Positions 1-9,456 of a stretch of DNA of 64,000 nucleotides are shown here, piece by piece. The translations under genes and the position numbers were made by a program. The stretch's first letter is position 1, and each line of letters begins with the position of its first letter. The DNA lies in contig CAAAJI010000001.1 of assembly GCA_900642245.1 (NCBI GenBank), positions 1,021,742-1,085,741 on the forward strand, read 5' to 3'. The stretch comes from Fragilaria radians (lineage: Eukaryota; Bacillariophyta; Fragilariophyceae; Fragilariales; Fragilariaceae). A model generated the notes under the pieces. That model saw nothing but the letters and a program-made list of their open reading frames with translations. It did no database searches and had not been told where the DNA came from.

Positions 1-459
1 AGAAGATAACACATTATAAATATAATAAAACACAGCAAATTAAACTAGAAAAGCATTAATTCAAGAAGATGATATTTTGTACCAACATTTGGAGACTTCC
101 ATTGTTGCTTGTACATTCAAATATAGATGATGAATGTATCAGCTATATTAGCGACAACTGAAAAGAATAAAATTTTAGAGGATACTAATCAAAGATCTCT
201 AATGTTTAAGTGATAATAAATCACAATTGTTTCATGAAGTGTACATGACTTAAATATTTCATTCCAAATAAATACATCAAAAGATTTTTTTGACTACCAA
301 AAGAATCTGGATATAATAATTCATCCTAAATAATAGGCTGATCTAAAGGCATACTATAGTAACGAAAAATTAGTCAGTCAAGACTCCACGCTTGTGTGAT
401 TAATAAAACAAGAGTAGTTTTTCATAATTTTTTAAAAATAGAACATAATGTTTCTACTT
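1..459. other. Intergenic, no gene recognised
   Basis: AT-rich stretch with no coding frame that I can assign. It lies just upstream of the RNase H remnant of an eroded Ty3/gypsy element and may be older, unrecognisable parts of the same element. Confidence 0.4.
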
Positions 460-1760
460 TCAACCTCTGCAGAGCAGAAACACTTAAAGAATTTAGAAGC
501 ATTCTTTTAGGACTGAAATAATACTCCACACAGATCATGCAAATCTCAAATACAAAAAATTCAGCGCAGACAGAGGTATTATATGGAGACTCTTTATAGG
601 AGAATACTCTCCTGATCTACAATATGTAAAAGGGGGACATCAATGTTGTGAACAATGCAATTAGGTGGTTACCCCAAAGATCCATATCCTGTGAAGATTT
701 GCAGGAATCCTGTTATGCACTTGTTGAATGTCATCAAAACAAAAACAATACTGTAGAAAATCATGACTTCCATCCCCTGTCATATGAACACCTTTATAGA
801 AATAACTTTTAAACAATTCCAGCAGGTATGAATAAAAAGACTTTCATGAGGGAGGAAAAAATAGATCACTTATATGCTACAATAACAAAATAGTAGTTCC
901 AAAACAGTTACAGCAAAATGTAATTGATTGGTATCATATTGCCCAGTGTCACCTGGGAATAAATAGAGCAGAAGAAACTATTTCTAAACCCTTATTTTGG
1001 CCCAAGATGAGGGACCAGATCACAAACTATGTGCAAACATGCCCACTTGCCTAAGAAACAAAGGTAGTGCTATAAGTATGGATGGCTACAACAAAAGGAG
1101 GCTGAAGCAAGCCCTTGGGACAAAATGTGTGTTTACTTAATAGGACCATGTACAATCCGGAGAAAAGGAAAAAGGATCGCACATGCAAATGTGTCACAAT
1201 GATGACCCAGCAACTACTTGATATGAAATGCACAAGTACAACAATAAAAGATCTATTACAGTAGCCAATATAGCCAAACAAGAATGGTTCTCAAGATATC
1301 TGTGACCAACTTAGATAACTTATGACAGAGGTAGTGAATTTATAGGCAATGACTTCCAGTACATGATAAAAAATGACTATGAAGTTAGATAATAAATATC
1401 TGGATGAAGACAATCCTTAGGAAGGAATCTTAAGTGCAACTGCTTTTGCAGTTAGATCAACCTTTCTTACTAGTCTTCACAGTACACCAGGACAGCTTGT
1501 GTTTGGAAGTGACATAATCTTCAACATACACATAGCCAATTGGGAATGTAAGAAACAAAAAAACTCTAATAGATCTAGATAACAAAAGAGAAAATGCCAA
1601 GCATAAGCAGCATGCATGTAGGAGATAAGGTGCTATGAAATAGAGGGACAGAAAACAAGTATGAATCCCCGTACAAAGGTCGATTTGATATCAGGCAAAT
1701 CAATGATAATGGGACAGTGCCCCTATTAATCACTGTGGAAAATACCAATTAAATAAAGAA
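460..1760 (+). pseudogene. Ty3/gypsy pol remnant A (RNase H end, integrase)
   Basis: A decayed retrotransposon pol fragment readable only by switching frames. At about 480-690 it reads like the end of an RNase H domain (an 'ETLKEFRSILLG'-like block, then 'TDH' and a stretch ending in 'NVV'). At about 890-1060 it reads like the zinc-binding start of an integrase: 'WYH', a second His in 'CHLGINR', 'FWPKMRDQI' and 'YVQTC'. The integrase core follows to about 1340 ('GPCTIRRKGK', then a 'YDRGSEFIG' block around the second catalytic Asp), and the C-terminal module, close to 'YKGRFDI..NDNGTV', ends near 1760. The order matches Ty3/gypsy pol (RT-RNase H-integrase). Stops and frameshifts in every domain mean it is dead. 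No flanking LTRs could be identified. Confidence 0.75.
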
Positions 1761-2229
1761 GAATAATACCTTACTATATGGCTCCTGACCCTGATCATGG
1801 TGGAGAATGCAACATGCAGACTTCAGAGGAGAAACGGACGCATTATTATTGAGGTTTTGAACCCACAAACCTCAGAATAGTTTATCTTAAGTAATACTTA
1901 AGGAAAATGAAACATGTTAACTTAATCAGTTTGATGAGACAAAAAGTTCCATCAACAATTATTCAATGCACTAACTAAACCTTAGGCTAACCAAAAGTTA
2001 ACTACTTTAACTAGCAGTGGGGTTAAACGGACAGACCGAAATGGATCTTTTTTACGAGTGCCAAAGTGCACTCAAGAGTCAATGGAAATTTCAGTAATCA
2101 AGATTGAATCATAGGAAGGATTAAATCCGTCACCTTCTACAACTAAAAAGTATTATAATTAATTGAATCCACTGCTATCACCTATACCACATTAGGATAC
2201 TTTCTACAGGCCTAATCGGTTGCATAGTG
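1761..2229. other. Junction between two retrotransposon remnants, with tRNA-like motif
   Basis: Non-coding stretch between the end of remnant A and the gag end of the next element. It should contain LTR-derived sequence, but I cannot delimit LTRs. It holds a minus-strand B-box-like motif at 1851-1890 that resembles the tRNA-like part of the insertion at 5390-6316; there GAGGTTT and AAACCTC form a 7-bp stem. A second short inverted repeat (CTTAAGT, AAT, ACTTAAG) lies at 1886-1902. Confidence 0.4.
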
Positions 2230-2490
2230 CACTTCCCTTACCAGTAGTGTAGGTTTAGGTACTAGGAAGAAACAAAAGACCAAAATGTGGTGTCGATATT
2301 GTGACAAAATAACCACAACACGGCCGATTGTCGAGAAATCGAAGAGGCCAAGCAGCACAAAAAGGCCCAACATGGGACCAAGGCTGTTCCGGGAAAAAAG
2401 CCCTTATCCTTTCTTTTTGAGGAAATTAAAGCCCTTAAAAGCAGTTAAAACCTGCAAAGGCAGAGAATACCAAAAAGAGGAAGGCTGAAC
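2230..2490 (+). pseudogene. gag C-terminus with zinc knuckle (frameshifted)
   Basis: After a run of basic residues, 'MWCRYC' supplies the first two Cys of a CCHC zinc knuckle. The remaining His and Cys ('NHNTADC') are read only after a one-base frame change near 2312. Such knuckles lie at the end of retrotransposon Gag and bind the RNA genome during packaging. The frameshift shows the copy is decayed. The rest of gag is not recognisable upstream. Confidence 0.6.
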
Positions 2491-2534
2491 CCCTACTCTC
2501 AACTTAGATTAATTTAACTAATAGTAGTGATGAA

Positions 2535-3206
2535 GTGGAGGAGTGTTTTTTATTTCCCCCTACTATCAGTGGATCTAGTAGAAAATTAGTTGAAAATTCT
2601 CACCCAACCACCAAATTAGTGGTGAACCTCAATGTCAATCATGAGGAACATGTGCTAAGAGCACTGGCTGATACCGGTGCTAGTAGCAGAATAGTTCTTG
2701 AGGCTTATACTTCCAAGGATCTTATCAAGCACAATAAAGCAAATAAAACCACTTGGAGTACAATGAATGATCAGTTTACAACTGATAATACTGGAATAGT
2801 AAGCTTCTTGCTTCCAGAATTCAAACTCAAGAAGCAAATTACTTGGGAGTTTCATGTTGATGACCGATCCAAGTCATCGGACACATATGGAATGATCATT
2901 GGCCGAGATCTTCTCGGAAAATTAGGTATTATACTTAAGTTTAATGATATAACTGTTACATGGGACACTGATACAATCCCATTGAGAGACAGAGGCTCTC
3001 TGAATTCTCAAAAGGCCATTACTGAGATTTATTTGACTGCAAATGAACCTCAGAGTCCTATGGATGAGTTTTCTCGTTCCACCAAGATCCTAGATGCAGA
3101 ATATAAACCTGCAATCCTAGAAGATGTCACCAAGACTTGTGAAAACCTCAATGAAGAGGAACGCAAGTACTCCAAAAATGTGAACATCTTTTTGATGGAA
3201 CATTAG
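2535..3206 (+). pseudogene. Retropepsin-type aspartic protease region of element B
   Basis: An open 223-codon stretch (the first codon is GTG, so not a real start) that contains the active-site motif 'ADTGASSRI' at about residues 46-54. A hydrophobic block about 75 residues later ('MIIGRDLLGKLGI') corresponds to the second conserved region of retropepsins. This domain would cleave the Gag-Pol polyprotein. It stops 11 nt before the RT region, consistent with a broken polyprotein frame. Confidence 0.75.
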
Positions 3207-3217
3207 GAGAATTCAAC

Positions 3218-4500
3218 ATGGCTCCCATAATTCTAAACTTGATAGACCTGGGATCTAAACCAAAACATGCTCGGCCTTATACTGTTCCTAGATCAGTAAA
3301 GCAGCAACTGCGCAAGGAAACTGCAAGCTTAGTGGACACTGGAGTCCTTGAAGAAGATTATACTTCTGAATGGGCATCTCCAACATCTGCAATTGCCAAG
3401 AAGAATGAAACTATAAGAGTTGCTTCTGATTTTAGACACTCAATTCATTACTTCAACGCCACCCATTTCCAATACAAAAAATTGGGGACATGATCAGATC
3501 CATGGAAGGATTTACCTTTTCCATGCCTCTAGATTTGAACATGATTACTACCATATCAAATTGGATACGGATGCCCAAAAGCTTTGTACAATTATATTTC
3601 CTTGGGGGAAATATAAATACAAACGCTTACCCATGGGCATCAAAATTGCCCTAGACGTTTTCCAAAACGTCATGTCAAAACTGACCCAAGATTTAGAACA
3701 TGTCAAAACCTACCTTGATGATTTGTTAATTCTAACAAGTAGCAACTTTGCAGACCACCTCACTAAGTTAGAGATGTTACTAGCAAGACTCTCCATTGCT
3801 GGTATGAGAGTCAATGCATCCAAATCAAAGTTCTTTGTTGAACAGATTGAGTATCTGGGTTACTGGATTACCAGAAAAGGTATCCAGCCAGTGTATAAAA
3901 AGGTGGAAGCCATTCTTAAGATGAAGGGTCCAAAAACTAGGAAAGAGCTACGCCAATTTATTGGCATAGTCAACTACTACCGCAATATGTGGTTTTGCAG
4001 AAGGGAGCTACTCGCTCCTTTGACTAGTCTCACATCAAGCAATGTCAAATTTGAATGGCTCCCAAGCCATCAACAAGCATTTAACAAAAACAAAAAGGTT
4101 ATTGAAGTCTGAGGTGACTCTAGCATACCCAGATTTTGATAAACCATTCCACATAAAACACTGACGCATCTGATCATCAGCTGGGTGCAGTTATTATGCA
4201 GGATAAAAAGCCCATAGCCTTTATTCACGTACGCTCAATGCAGCCCAAAGAAGATACAACAGAACGCGAGTTGCTATCTACTATTGAAACTTGCAAGGAA
4301 TACAAAAATATCTTGTTGGGATATCCAATTATAGTCTATACAGACCATAAAAACAATACCTTTAATGGATTATAAGCTTCAGATTGTGTTTTACACTGTC
4401 TTTTACTCATAAAAGATAAGAATATGGAGTATCATTTGAATACCTCCCAGGAAAGAAAAATGTTGTAGCAGATTCATTATCTAGATTAGACATTGATGAT
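3218..4500 (+). pseudogene. Reverse transcriptase and RNase H of element B (frameshifted)
   Basis: The N-terminal RT part reads 'ARPYTVPRS..LVDTGVLEEDYTSEWASP', typical of Ty3/gypsy RT. The frame then changes near 3460 and again near 3540. The palm domain continues with 'YYHIKLDTDAQ', 'LPMGI' and the catalytic 'YLDD' at 3711-3722, followed by 'EYLGYWITRKGI' and the connection region. RNase H begins around 4100 ('VTLAYPDFDKPF'), shifts frame near 4160, continues with 'DASDHQLGAVI', 'ERELLSTIETCKEYKNILLGY' and 'YTDHKN', and ends near 4500. It would have copied element RNA into DNA; here it is inactive. Confidence 0.85.
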
Positions 4501-4689
4501 CTAAAGATTCAGGAAGAGGAAGTCTTAGCACTTCTCTCTGAATCAGAGTTTAGTAAAATCAAATTTCCCATGCACACTGCTTTAATTCTTAAGGAGCAGA
4601 TGAAAGTCCAAGGACTCAGAGAAAAAGGGATATCACAACCCCATTACTCTATGCAACACATTGAAGGCTATGATCTTCTATGTTTAGGG

Positions 4690-5389
4690 ATAAAATATAC
4701 ATTCCTCAGTCTTTAGGAAAAAGAGTACTCTCCTGGTATCATGAATACTTACTTCATCCAGGGCAGACTTGTACTGAACAAACTATCAGGAACACTATTA
4801 CAATGCGTGGCTCTCACACAAGATGTTGAACGTTTCTGCTCCACTTGCCCAGTCTGTCAATTAATCAAAAAGGAACGTAAGAAATACGGTCTCTTGCCTA
4901 CAAAGACAGCAGAATCAGACCTCTGGGTCATGGTTTGTGTAGATCTGGTGGGCCCTTTTACCATAGAGACCCCACTCAAGACACACTCTCTGCTTTCTCT
5001 CACTATGATTGATCCAGCCACTGGATGGTTTGAGATTGTCCAAGCCAATTCTTAAACGGCTACTTCCATCCAGGATTTGTTTCATAATACCTGGTTGGCA
5101 TGTTATCCCCATCCTCAATTTATTGTCTTTGACAATGGGGGCAAATTCAAACGTGAGATCAAACAGATGTGCGAGAACAATGGCATTATAGCCAAACCAA
5201 CTCCAAGTCATAATCCTCAAGCAAATGCAATCATTGAGTGAGTACACAAAGATGTCAATAATATGCTCAGATCATTTGACTTAGAGAAGGAAAACTTAGA
5301 AGATAAAAATCCTTTTGAGTACTTTGTCCAATCTACTTCCTGGGCTATTAGAGGCACCTATCATACACCACTACAGGCAACACCTTGTC
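4690..5389 (+). pseudogene. Integrase of element B, N-terminal and core part
   Basis: The zinc-binding domain shows His residues in 'WYHEYLLHPG' and the Cys pair in 'STCPVC', on either side of a frameshift near 4840. The catalytic core has the first Asp in 'VCVDLVGPF', the second in 'FDNGGKF' (the usual Glu two residues after the Gly pair is Lys) and the third acidic residue in 'NAIIE', immediately followed by a TGA stop. The end of this piece, 'TYHTPLQATPC', is cut by the 927-bp insertion; the sequence resumes at 6317. Confidence 0.85.
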
Positions 5390-5640
5390 TATAAGAGAGT
5401 ATATTCAGTCTAACTACTACTAATGGTAAGTGACAAGTGGTAGTAGTGGGATTCAAACCGACAAAGGTACAGAAAAGATTATCTTCTGGAAACACAACAG
5501 TAATTGCTGGCTACTGCTGACTCCTGCCATACTAACAATCATATACCACTGCCCATTTCTAGTAGTTGTACGGTTGTACAAATGACTGATGATTTTTGGT
5601 TCTCTAGTGTGATAGGTTAACTCTATCTACTTCTTATACT
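5390..5640. repeat. Left terminal repeat of the insertion, with tRNA-like segment
   Basis: 251-bp terminal repeat, clearly homologous to 6066-6316 but with scattered substitutions. At about 5447-5530, read on the minus strand, it resembles the 3' half of a tRNA with a mutated T-arm (stem bases GTCGG and CCCAC around the loop) followed by an acceptor-like strand. Confidence 0.65.
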
Positions 5641-6065
5641 CCCCTAAACTGAGGAATCTTGAGGAGCAGTTTCCTCTTAAGCTTTATTCTTTGTATACCC
5701 TGCCTGCTGCAGCTAGTAACAGGTAGTTTTGAGGTCTTCCCCTGGCGTGCCTACCGGACATTACTTCCGAACCTTATCTAGTGCCATAATGACCTACGCC
5801 TTCGCAACTTACGGGTAGGAATTTTTTTCTCTCATGGATACACTTACATATGTGATGATTTTTTTGTGGGGGGTAATGCATATTTTTGGATTCTAATTAG
5901 CCACCAGAACCTAAGGCATGCCATCCTCTTTAAACAGTGGGGTCTTTTTGCTTCTCATTACTGTGACATCCTTAACTATGACCTTTCATATTGCGGATGG
6001 GCAGTCCTACAGATACTCTACGATCATGCCAAAGCCGTGCTGGTTCAGTCTTGGGTCTGATAACC
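5641..6065. other. Internal region of the insertion, small secretory-looking ORF
   Basis: 425 bp without any gag or pol similarity. A frame starting at ATG 5918 encodes a hydrophobic, signal-peptide-like start ('VFLLLITVTSLTMTF') and runs through the rest of the internal region. It could be a captured piece of host gene or chance; I cannot tell. Confidence 0.35.
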
Positions 6066-6316
6066 TAAAAGAGTCTATATTCAGTCTAACTACTACAAAT
6101 GGTAAGTGGCAAGCGGTAGCAGTGGGATTTGAACCCACGAAGGCACAGAAAAGATTATTTTCTGGAACCACAACAGTAAGTACCTGTTACTGCTGACTCC
6201 TGTCATACTAACAATTATATGTCATTGCCCATTTCTAGTAGTTGTACGGTTGTACGAATGACTGATAATTTTTGGTTCTCTAGTGTGATAGGTTGTCTCT
6301 ATCTACTTGATATACA
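6066..6316. repeat. Right terminal repeat of the insertion, with tRNA-like segment
   Basis: 251-bp partner of 5390-5640. On the minus strand, positions 6144-6107 contain a perfect T-arm (GTGGG, loop TTCAAAT, CCCAC), an exact fit to an internal RNA polymerase III B-box, followed by TGCTACC as an acceptor 3' strand. The end closely resembles tRNA-Leu/Ser 3' ends. The 5' half is too diverged to fold as an intact tRNA, so this is tRNA-derived, not a functional tRNA gene. Confidence 0.65.
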
Positions 6317-6634
6317 TTGTCAGTTGGTGTTTGGCAGAGATATGATTCACAATACTGCATTCAAGGCAAATTGGGATCATATCCAAAAAAGAAAATAGGA
6401 CATTATCAATACGTCCAATAAATAAGAAAACAAGAGGAAAGAGTTAAATTCCATATGAATATAAGGTTGGAGACCAAGTCACCCGGAATACTTCGGACGC
6501 TCTCAACACCTCATACAGGACCATATCCAGTAACGCAGGTATATAACAATGGCACTGTCCAGATTCAAAAAGGAATTGTAACAGAGCGAATTACCAAGAA
6601 AAACCTCAGGTTGTGTATAATCTTGGGGGAATGA
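6317..6634 (+). pseudogene. Integrase of element B, C-terminal part with GPY/F module
   Basis: Continuation of the integrase after the insertion: 'CQLVFGRDMIHNTAFKANW' is the conserved end of the core region. A GPY/F module follows ('HTGPYPVTQVYNNGTVQI', about 6510-6565), ending at a TGA near 6634. GPY/F modules are typical of Ty3/gypsy integrases. Frames differ between the two parts. Confidence 0.8.
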
Positions 6635-6869
6635 AATACCTTGAGTTAAGTTCATTAAGATAATGCCTAACACTATAGGTTGTAAGCAATACAGTCTAAT
6701 AATACAACAATAAATTACTAAGGCTAAGAGATGTGTGTGTGTACCTATACTGGAGACGTCCAAAGTTATCGTTAGATCATAGTAAACAATACTAGAATTA
6801 ATATTCTGATATTTACTCATCTAAATGTAGAATAGGTCACATAAGTAACCATTCTTTCTATATCTTCCA

Positions 6870-6904
6870 CAAATTCATTTAAGACAAAGTCTTAAATGAA
6901 TTTG
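6870..6904. repeat. Perfect 16-bp inverted repeat with 3-nt loop
   Basis: CAAATTCATTTAAGAC (6870-6885), AAA, and its exact reverse complement (6889-6904) form a 16-bp hairpin 23 bp before the assembly gap. It follows the end of the gypsy pol sequence; no protein or RNA gene is associated. Confidence 0.85.
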
Positions 6905-6927
6905 GTGATGCTTAATATTGCTTATAT

Positions 6928-7058
6928 NNNNNNNNNNNNNNNNNNNNNNNNNNNNNNNNNNNNNNNNNNNNNNNNNNNNNNNNNNNNNNNNNNNNNNNNN
7001 NNNNNNNNNNNNNNNNNNNNNNNNNNNNNNNNNNNNNNNNNNNNNNNNNNNNNNNNNN
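6928..7058. other. Assembly gap (131 N)
   Basis: Run of undetermined bases. The flanks are retrotransposon-derived, so this is a scaffold join or masked repeat; continuity across it should not be assumed. Confidence 0.99.
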
Positions 7059-7179
7059 CTAACACATAAGCCACAGAGACTACGTGGTCACACAATTGAT
7101 TCACAAGAGATCTAGGATAAAAGTAACTTTTTAGATCATAATTTACAATTTGTCTACACTCTTAGAGCAGCTTAGAGCA

Positions 7180-8365
7180 AAGAGAACATTCTTCACGTTT
7201 AAATGTGAGTACCTAATTGTCCTCGTCAGTGGTTATTCTCAAAAATAATCACAAAATCAGTAAGTCATCACTTATTGACCTGGGAAGTTTAAGTACATCC
7301 TCTATTGTTGTTGGAACTCATTTGTGAGACAAATGACAGATCTGAGCACTATTTGTGTAATTCCCTCCTGCGGTAAGGCTGAAGAATGGTCAATTTGTAG
7401 TGAGAAATTTCTTTCAAAAGCAAAGCGCTACGGCTTTAAGACTTTATCAATGGGAAAGTTTTCTATCTTTAAGTCTGACAAGGTTTTGATGACGCTTCTG
7501 ATGATGGAAAGACGAAGTCTAAAGTTATCAGGTTTAACAGAATTGCCATCATTTAGGTAACAAATTCGGTTTGATTGGATCAACCATTAGCACTAGAACT
7601 AAGAAGACAATTTCACGTGCTAGTAAAGTATTCTCTCAAAGTGTTCTATTGTAAGACATTAAGATAGCCGCAGTGTCACAATAGAAATGATTTATTCAAT
7701 CATACATTCCTTTTTAATCAAATTAAAACAAGAATAACGAACCCAAGATTATTCATCTGAAGATGGACATCAAGAGCCGGACCACCCTAGTACCTACATG
7801 AGGATGATCCCTGGTAGAACACGTGCGTTTTCAACTCACCATGATAAAGGACATCTTTTTTTGACTTCATGAGCTTTGAAGTTCCAATACAACGTTGAAG
7901 GTCATGACAAACACATTGGTTTTTTGATTTGGATTTCTGAAAGGAATGCTTAGAAAAATTGTTATTTTGATTCTTGGATAAATACCGTCCACGTCTCAGA
8001 TGAAAAAAGAGGCACATGCTCTATGTGCAATTCAAAGTGGTGTGGGATGCAGAATTCTGATGGAGAATAGGAGTAAACAAGATAGTATCTGCACACATTA
8101 TCAGTTAGTACGAGACAGATGGAAATAGGAATGTACACCTCTCGCTCCAGATTGGCAATTCTTCAGCCTTACCGCAGGAGGGAATTACACAAATAGTGCT
8201 CAGATCTGTCATTTGTCTCACAAATGAGTTCCAACAATAATAAAGGATGTAGTTAAACTTTCCAGGTCACTAAGTGATGACTTATTGATTTTGTACTTAG
8301 TCTTGAGAATAACCACTGAAGAGAAATATTTGGTACTCACATTTAAATGTGCTGATAGTTCTCTT
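7180..8365. repeat. Inverted-repeat structure with arms of about 220 bp and gag-like start in both arms
   Basis: The segments about 7180-7405 and 8144-8365 are reverse complements of each other with scattered mismatches and indels; about 740 bp lie between them. Both arms contain a start codon followed by the same peptide ('MTDLSTICVIPSCGKAEE'), read on + in the left arm (from 7333) and on - in the right arm. It is either a terminal-inverted-repeat DNA element or two head-to-head copies of one retrotransposon 5' end. Confidence 0.7.
7324..7560 (+). pseudogene. Possible Ty1/copia-like gag fragment
   Basis: A 78-codon frame with 'EEWSICSEKFLSKAKRYGFKTLSMGK', which resembles the start of copia-type Gag proteins, where a Trp-Ser and a 'KFLAKAKRRGY'-like helix are common. 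The similarity seems to continue in another frame ('DASDDGKTKSKV') after about 7475, suggesting a frameshift. It begins inside the left arm of the inverted repeat. The assignment is by eye only. Confidence 0.35.
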
Positions 8366-9456
8366 CACAGATACCACGGGATGAACTGAATGTTGGGATT
8401 GCTAAACTAAAGACTAAAAGGCTTAGACAATCCTAATACTCTATCCCTAATGAATAACCTGAGCAAATGAATCTAAAGTTGATGGAACGTAGGGTTTATT
8501 CCAATATATATCTTAATAAATCAATTTTGGAACTGAAATTTTAGCAAAAATAGTCAGTCATACTGTACCGTAATGTTTGAAAAGCTGTTCTTTGTGCCCC
8601 TTAAGTCAGGCAATCTTTAAATTTAGCCTCCTGTCAACTAAGCAAACTCTCATTTCTCGAGCAAAATCTAGCTTGTGAGTTCTAGCTTTATCAAAAGATT
8701 TCTTCCGTCACTCAGCTTAGAGCATCAATAAGAAATTTAAGGTTTACTAGAGGGGAACCAAGCTTTTCGCAGCATAGTATTTCTCCCGTACTTGTGTTGT
8801 TTCCTTGAGTTACTACTCTTTAGTATGGCAGGAGCCAAGCACAAAGCCAATTCAAGATTCATTTTATTTTAAATCTCTCTCTCTTTCTTTTTGCAGATAT
8901 ACTTCATTGTTTCTACACCCAAAATATTTCCATTAGACTTATGCAAATGATGCCCAACCCTAGTGTACAGAAGAGGAGATCAATCAAAGAATAGGATAAT
9001 GCCATTCTTGAAATTCTCACATGTCTTGTGCATAGAAAGGTCTTTACAAAGGCTTCATGAAACAAAAAAATGAAGCATAACATAGGTATTAACAGCGTTT
9101 TCTTCCACTATAGTAGTTTGCCTCATATTTTCGATTTTAGTTCACTCGCACTTCGGGAAGGAGCTGATTCATTTGTAAAATGTGAATCACCATGAATCAG
9201 TCTTTTTTAGAGCTTTGTTCAAAAAGCTTAATGCACGCATGTAAAAAGCAGACAGTTATGGGAAATGAACCTCACAAAAAATCCTTACTCAGTGAGACTT
9301 TTGGCTAGATCATCAATTTTATTCAATTCACTAGAGAATGCTAGATCTAATAAAAAGTTAGTTTTCGACAACTCTACTTTTAGATGTTAAGCAAGCTGAA
9401 TCAAAATATCGATATATCCTACAACAATTTTAATTTACTGAACTTAATTCAAAGCT
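8366..9456. other. Intergenic, no gene recognised
   Basis: No supported coding frame. A short CT run lies at 8874-8884. The right end is presumably the 3' flank of the minus-strand secreted-protein gene. Confidence 0.5.

Larger units (their letters stand above)
5390..6316. mobile_element. 927-bp insertion with 251-bp terminal direct repeats and tRNA-like motifs (TRIM-like)
   Basis: The integrase frame of the gypsy element runs to 5389 and resumes in the same sense at 6317, so this is a discrete insertion. TTGTC occurs at 5385-5389 and again at 6317-6321, consistent with a 5-bp target-site duplication. The first 251 bp (5390-5640) and last 251 bp (6066-6316) are imperfect direct repeats whose outer ends coincide with the insertion borders, the layout of a small LTR retrotransposon. 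Between them lie 425 bp with no retrotransposon protein. I see no clear primer-binding site or polypurine tract, and the repeats start TA rather than the canonical TG, so a TRIM identity is inference. Two tRNA-derived SINE copies with a spacer are an alternative, but that explains the border positions less well. Confidence 0.65.
2230..6634 (+). mobile_element. Ty3/gypsy LTR retrotransposon B, degenerate, split by an insertion
   Basis: Internal part of a Ty3/gypsy retrotransposon in the order gag zinc knuckle, aspartic protease, reverse transcriptase, RNase H, integrase, GPY/F module. Every domain is recognisable, but the reading frame is broken several times (in the zinc knuckle, at least twice in RT, near 4160 in RNase H, near 4840 and at a TGA at 5240 in the integrase), so it cannot encode a working polyprotein. 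The coding sequence stops at 5389 and resumes at 6317 because a separate 927-bp element has inserted into the integrase. LTRs, primer-binding site and polypurine tract were not found. The domain order (integrase after RNase H) excludes Ty1/copia. Confidence 0.85.

Noticed and set aside
5440..5530. Functional tRNA gene on the minus strand in the terminal repeats (also 6100-6200)
   Set aside because: Only the T-arm and acceptor 3' strand are convincing; the D-arm and acceptor 5' strand do not pair well, no anticodon arm with a 7-nt loop can be formed, and the sequence lies inside a repeated mobile element.
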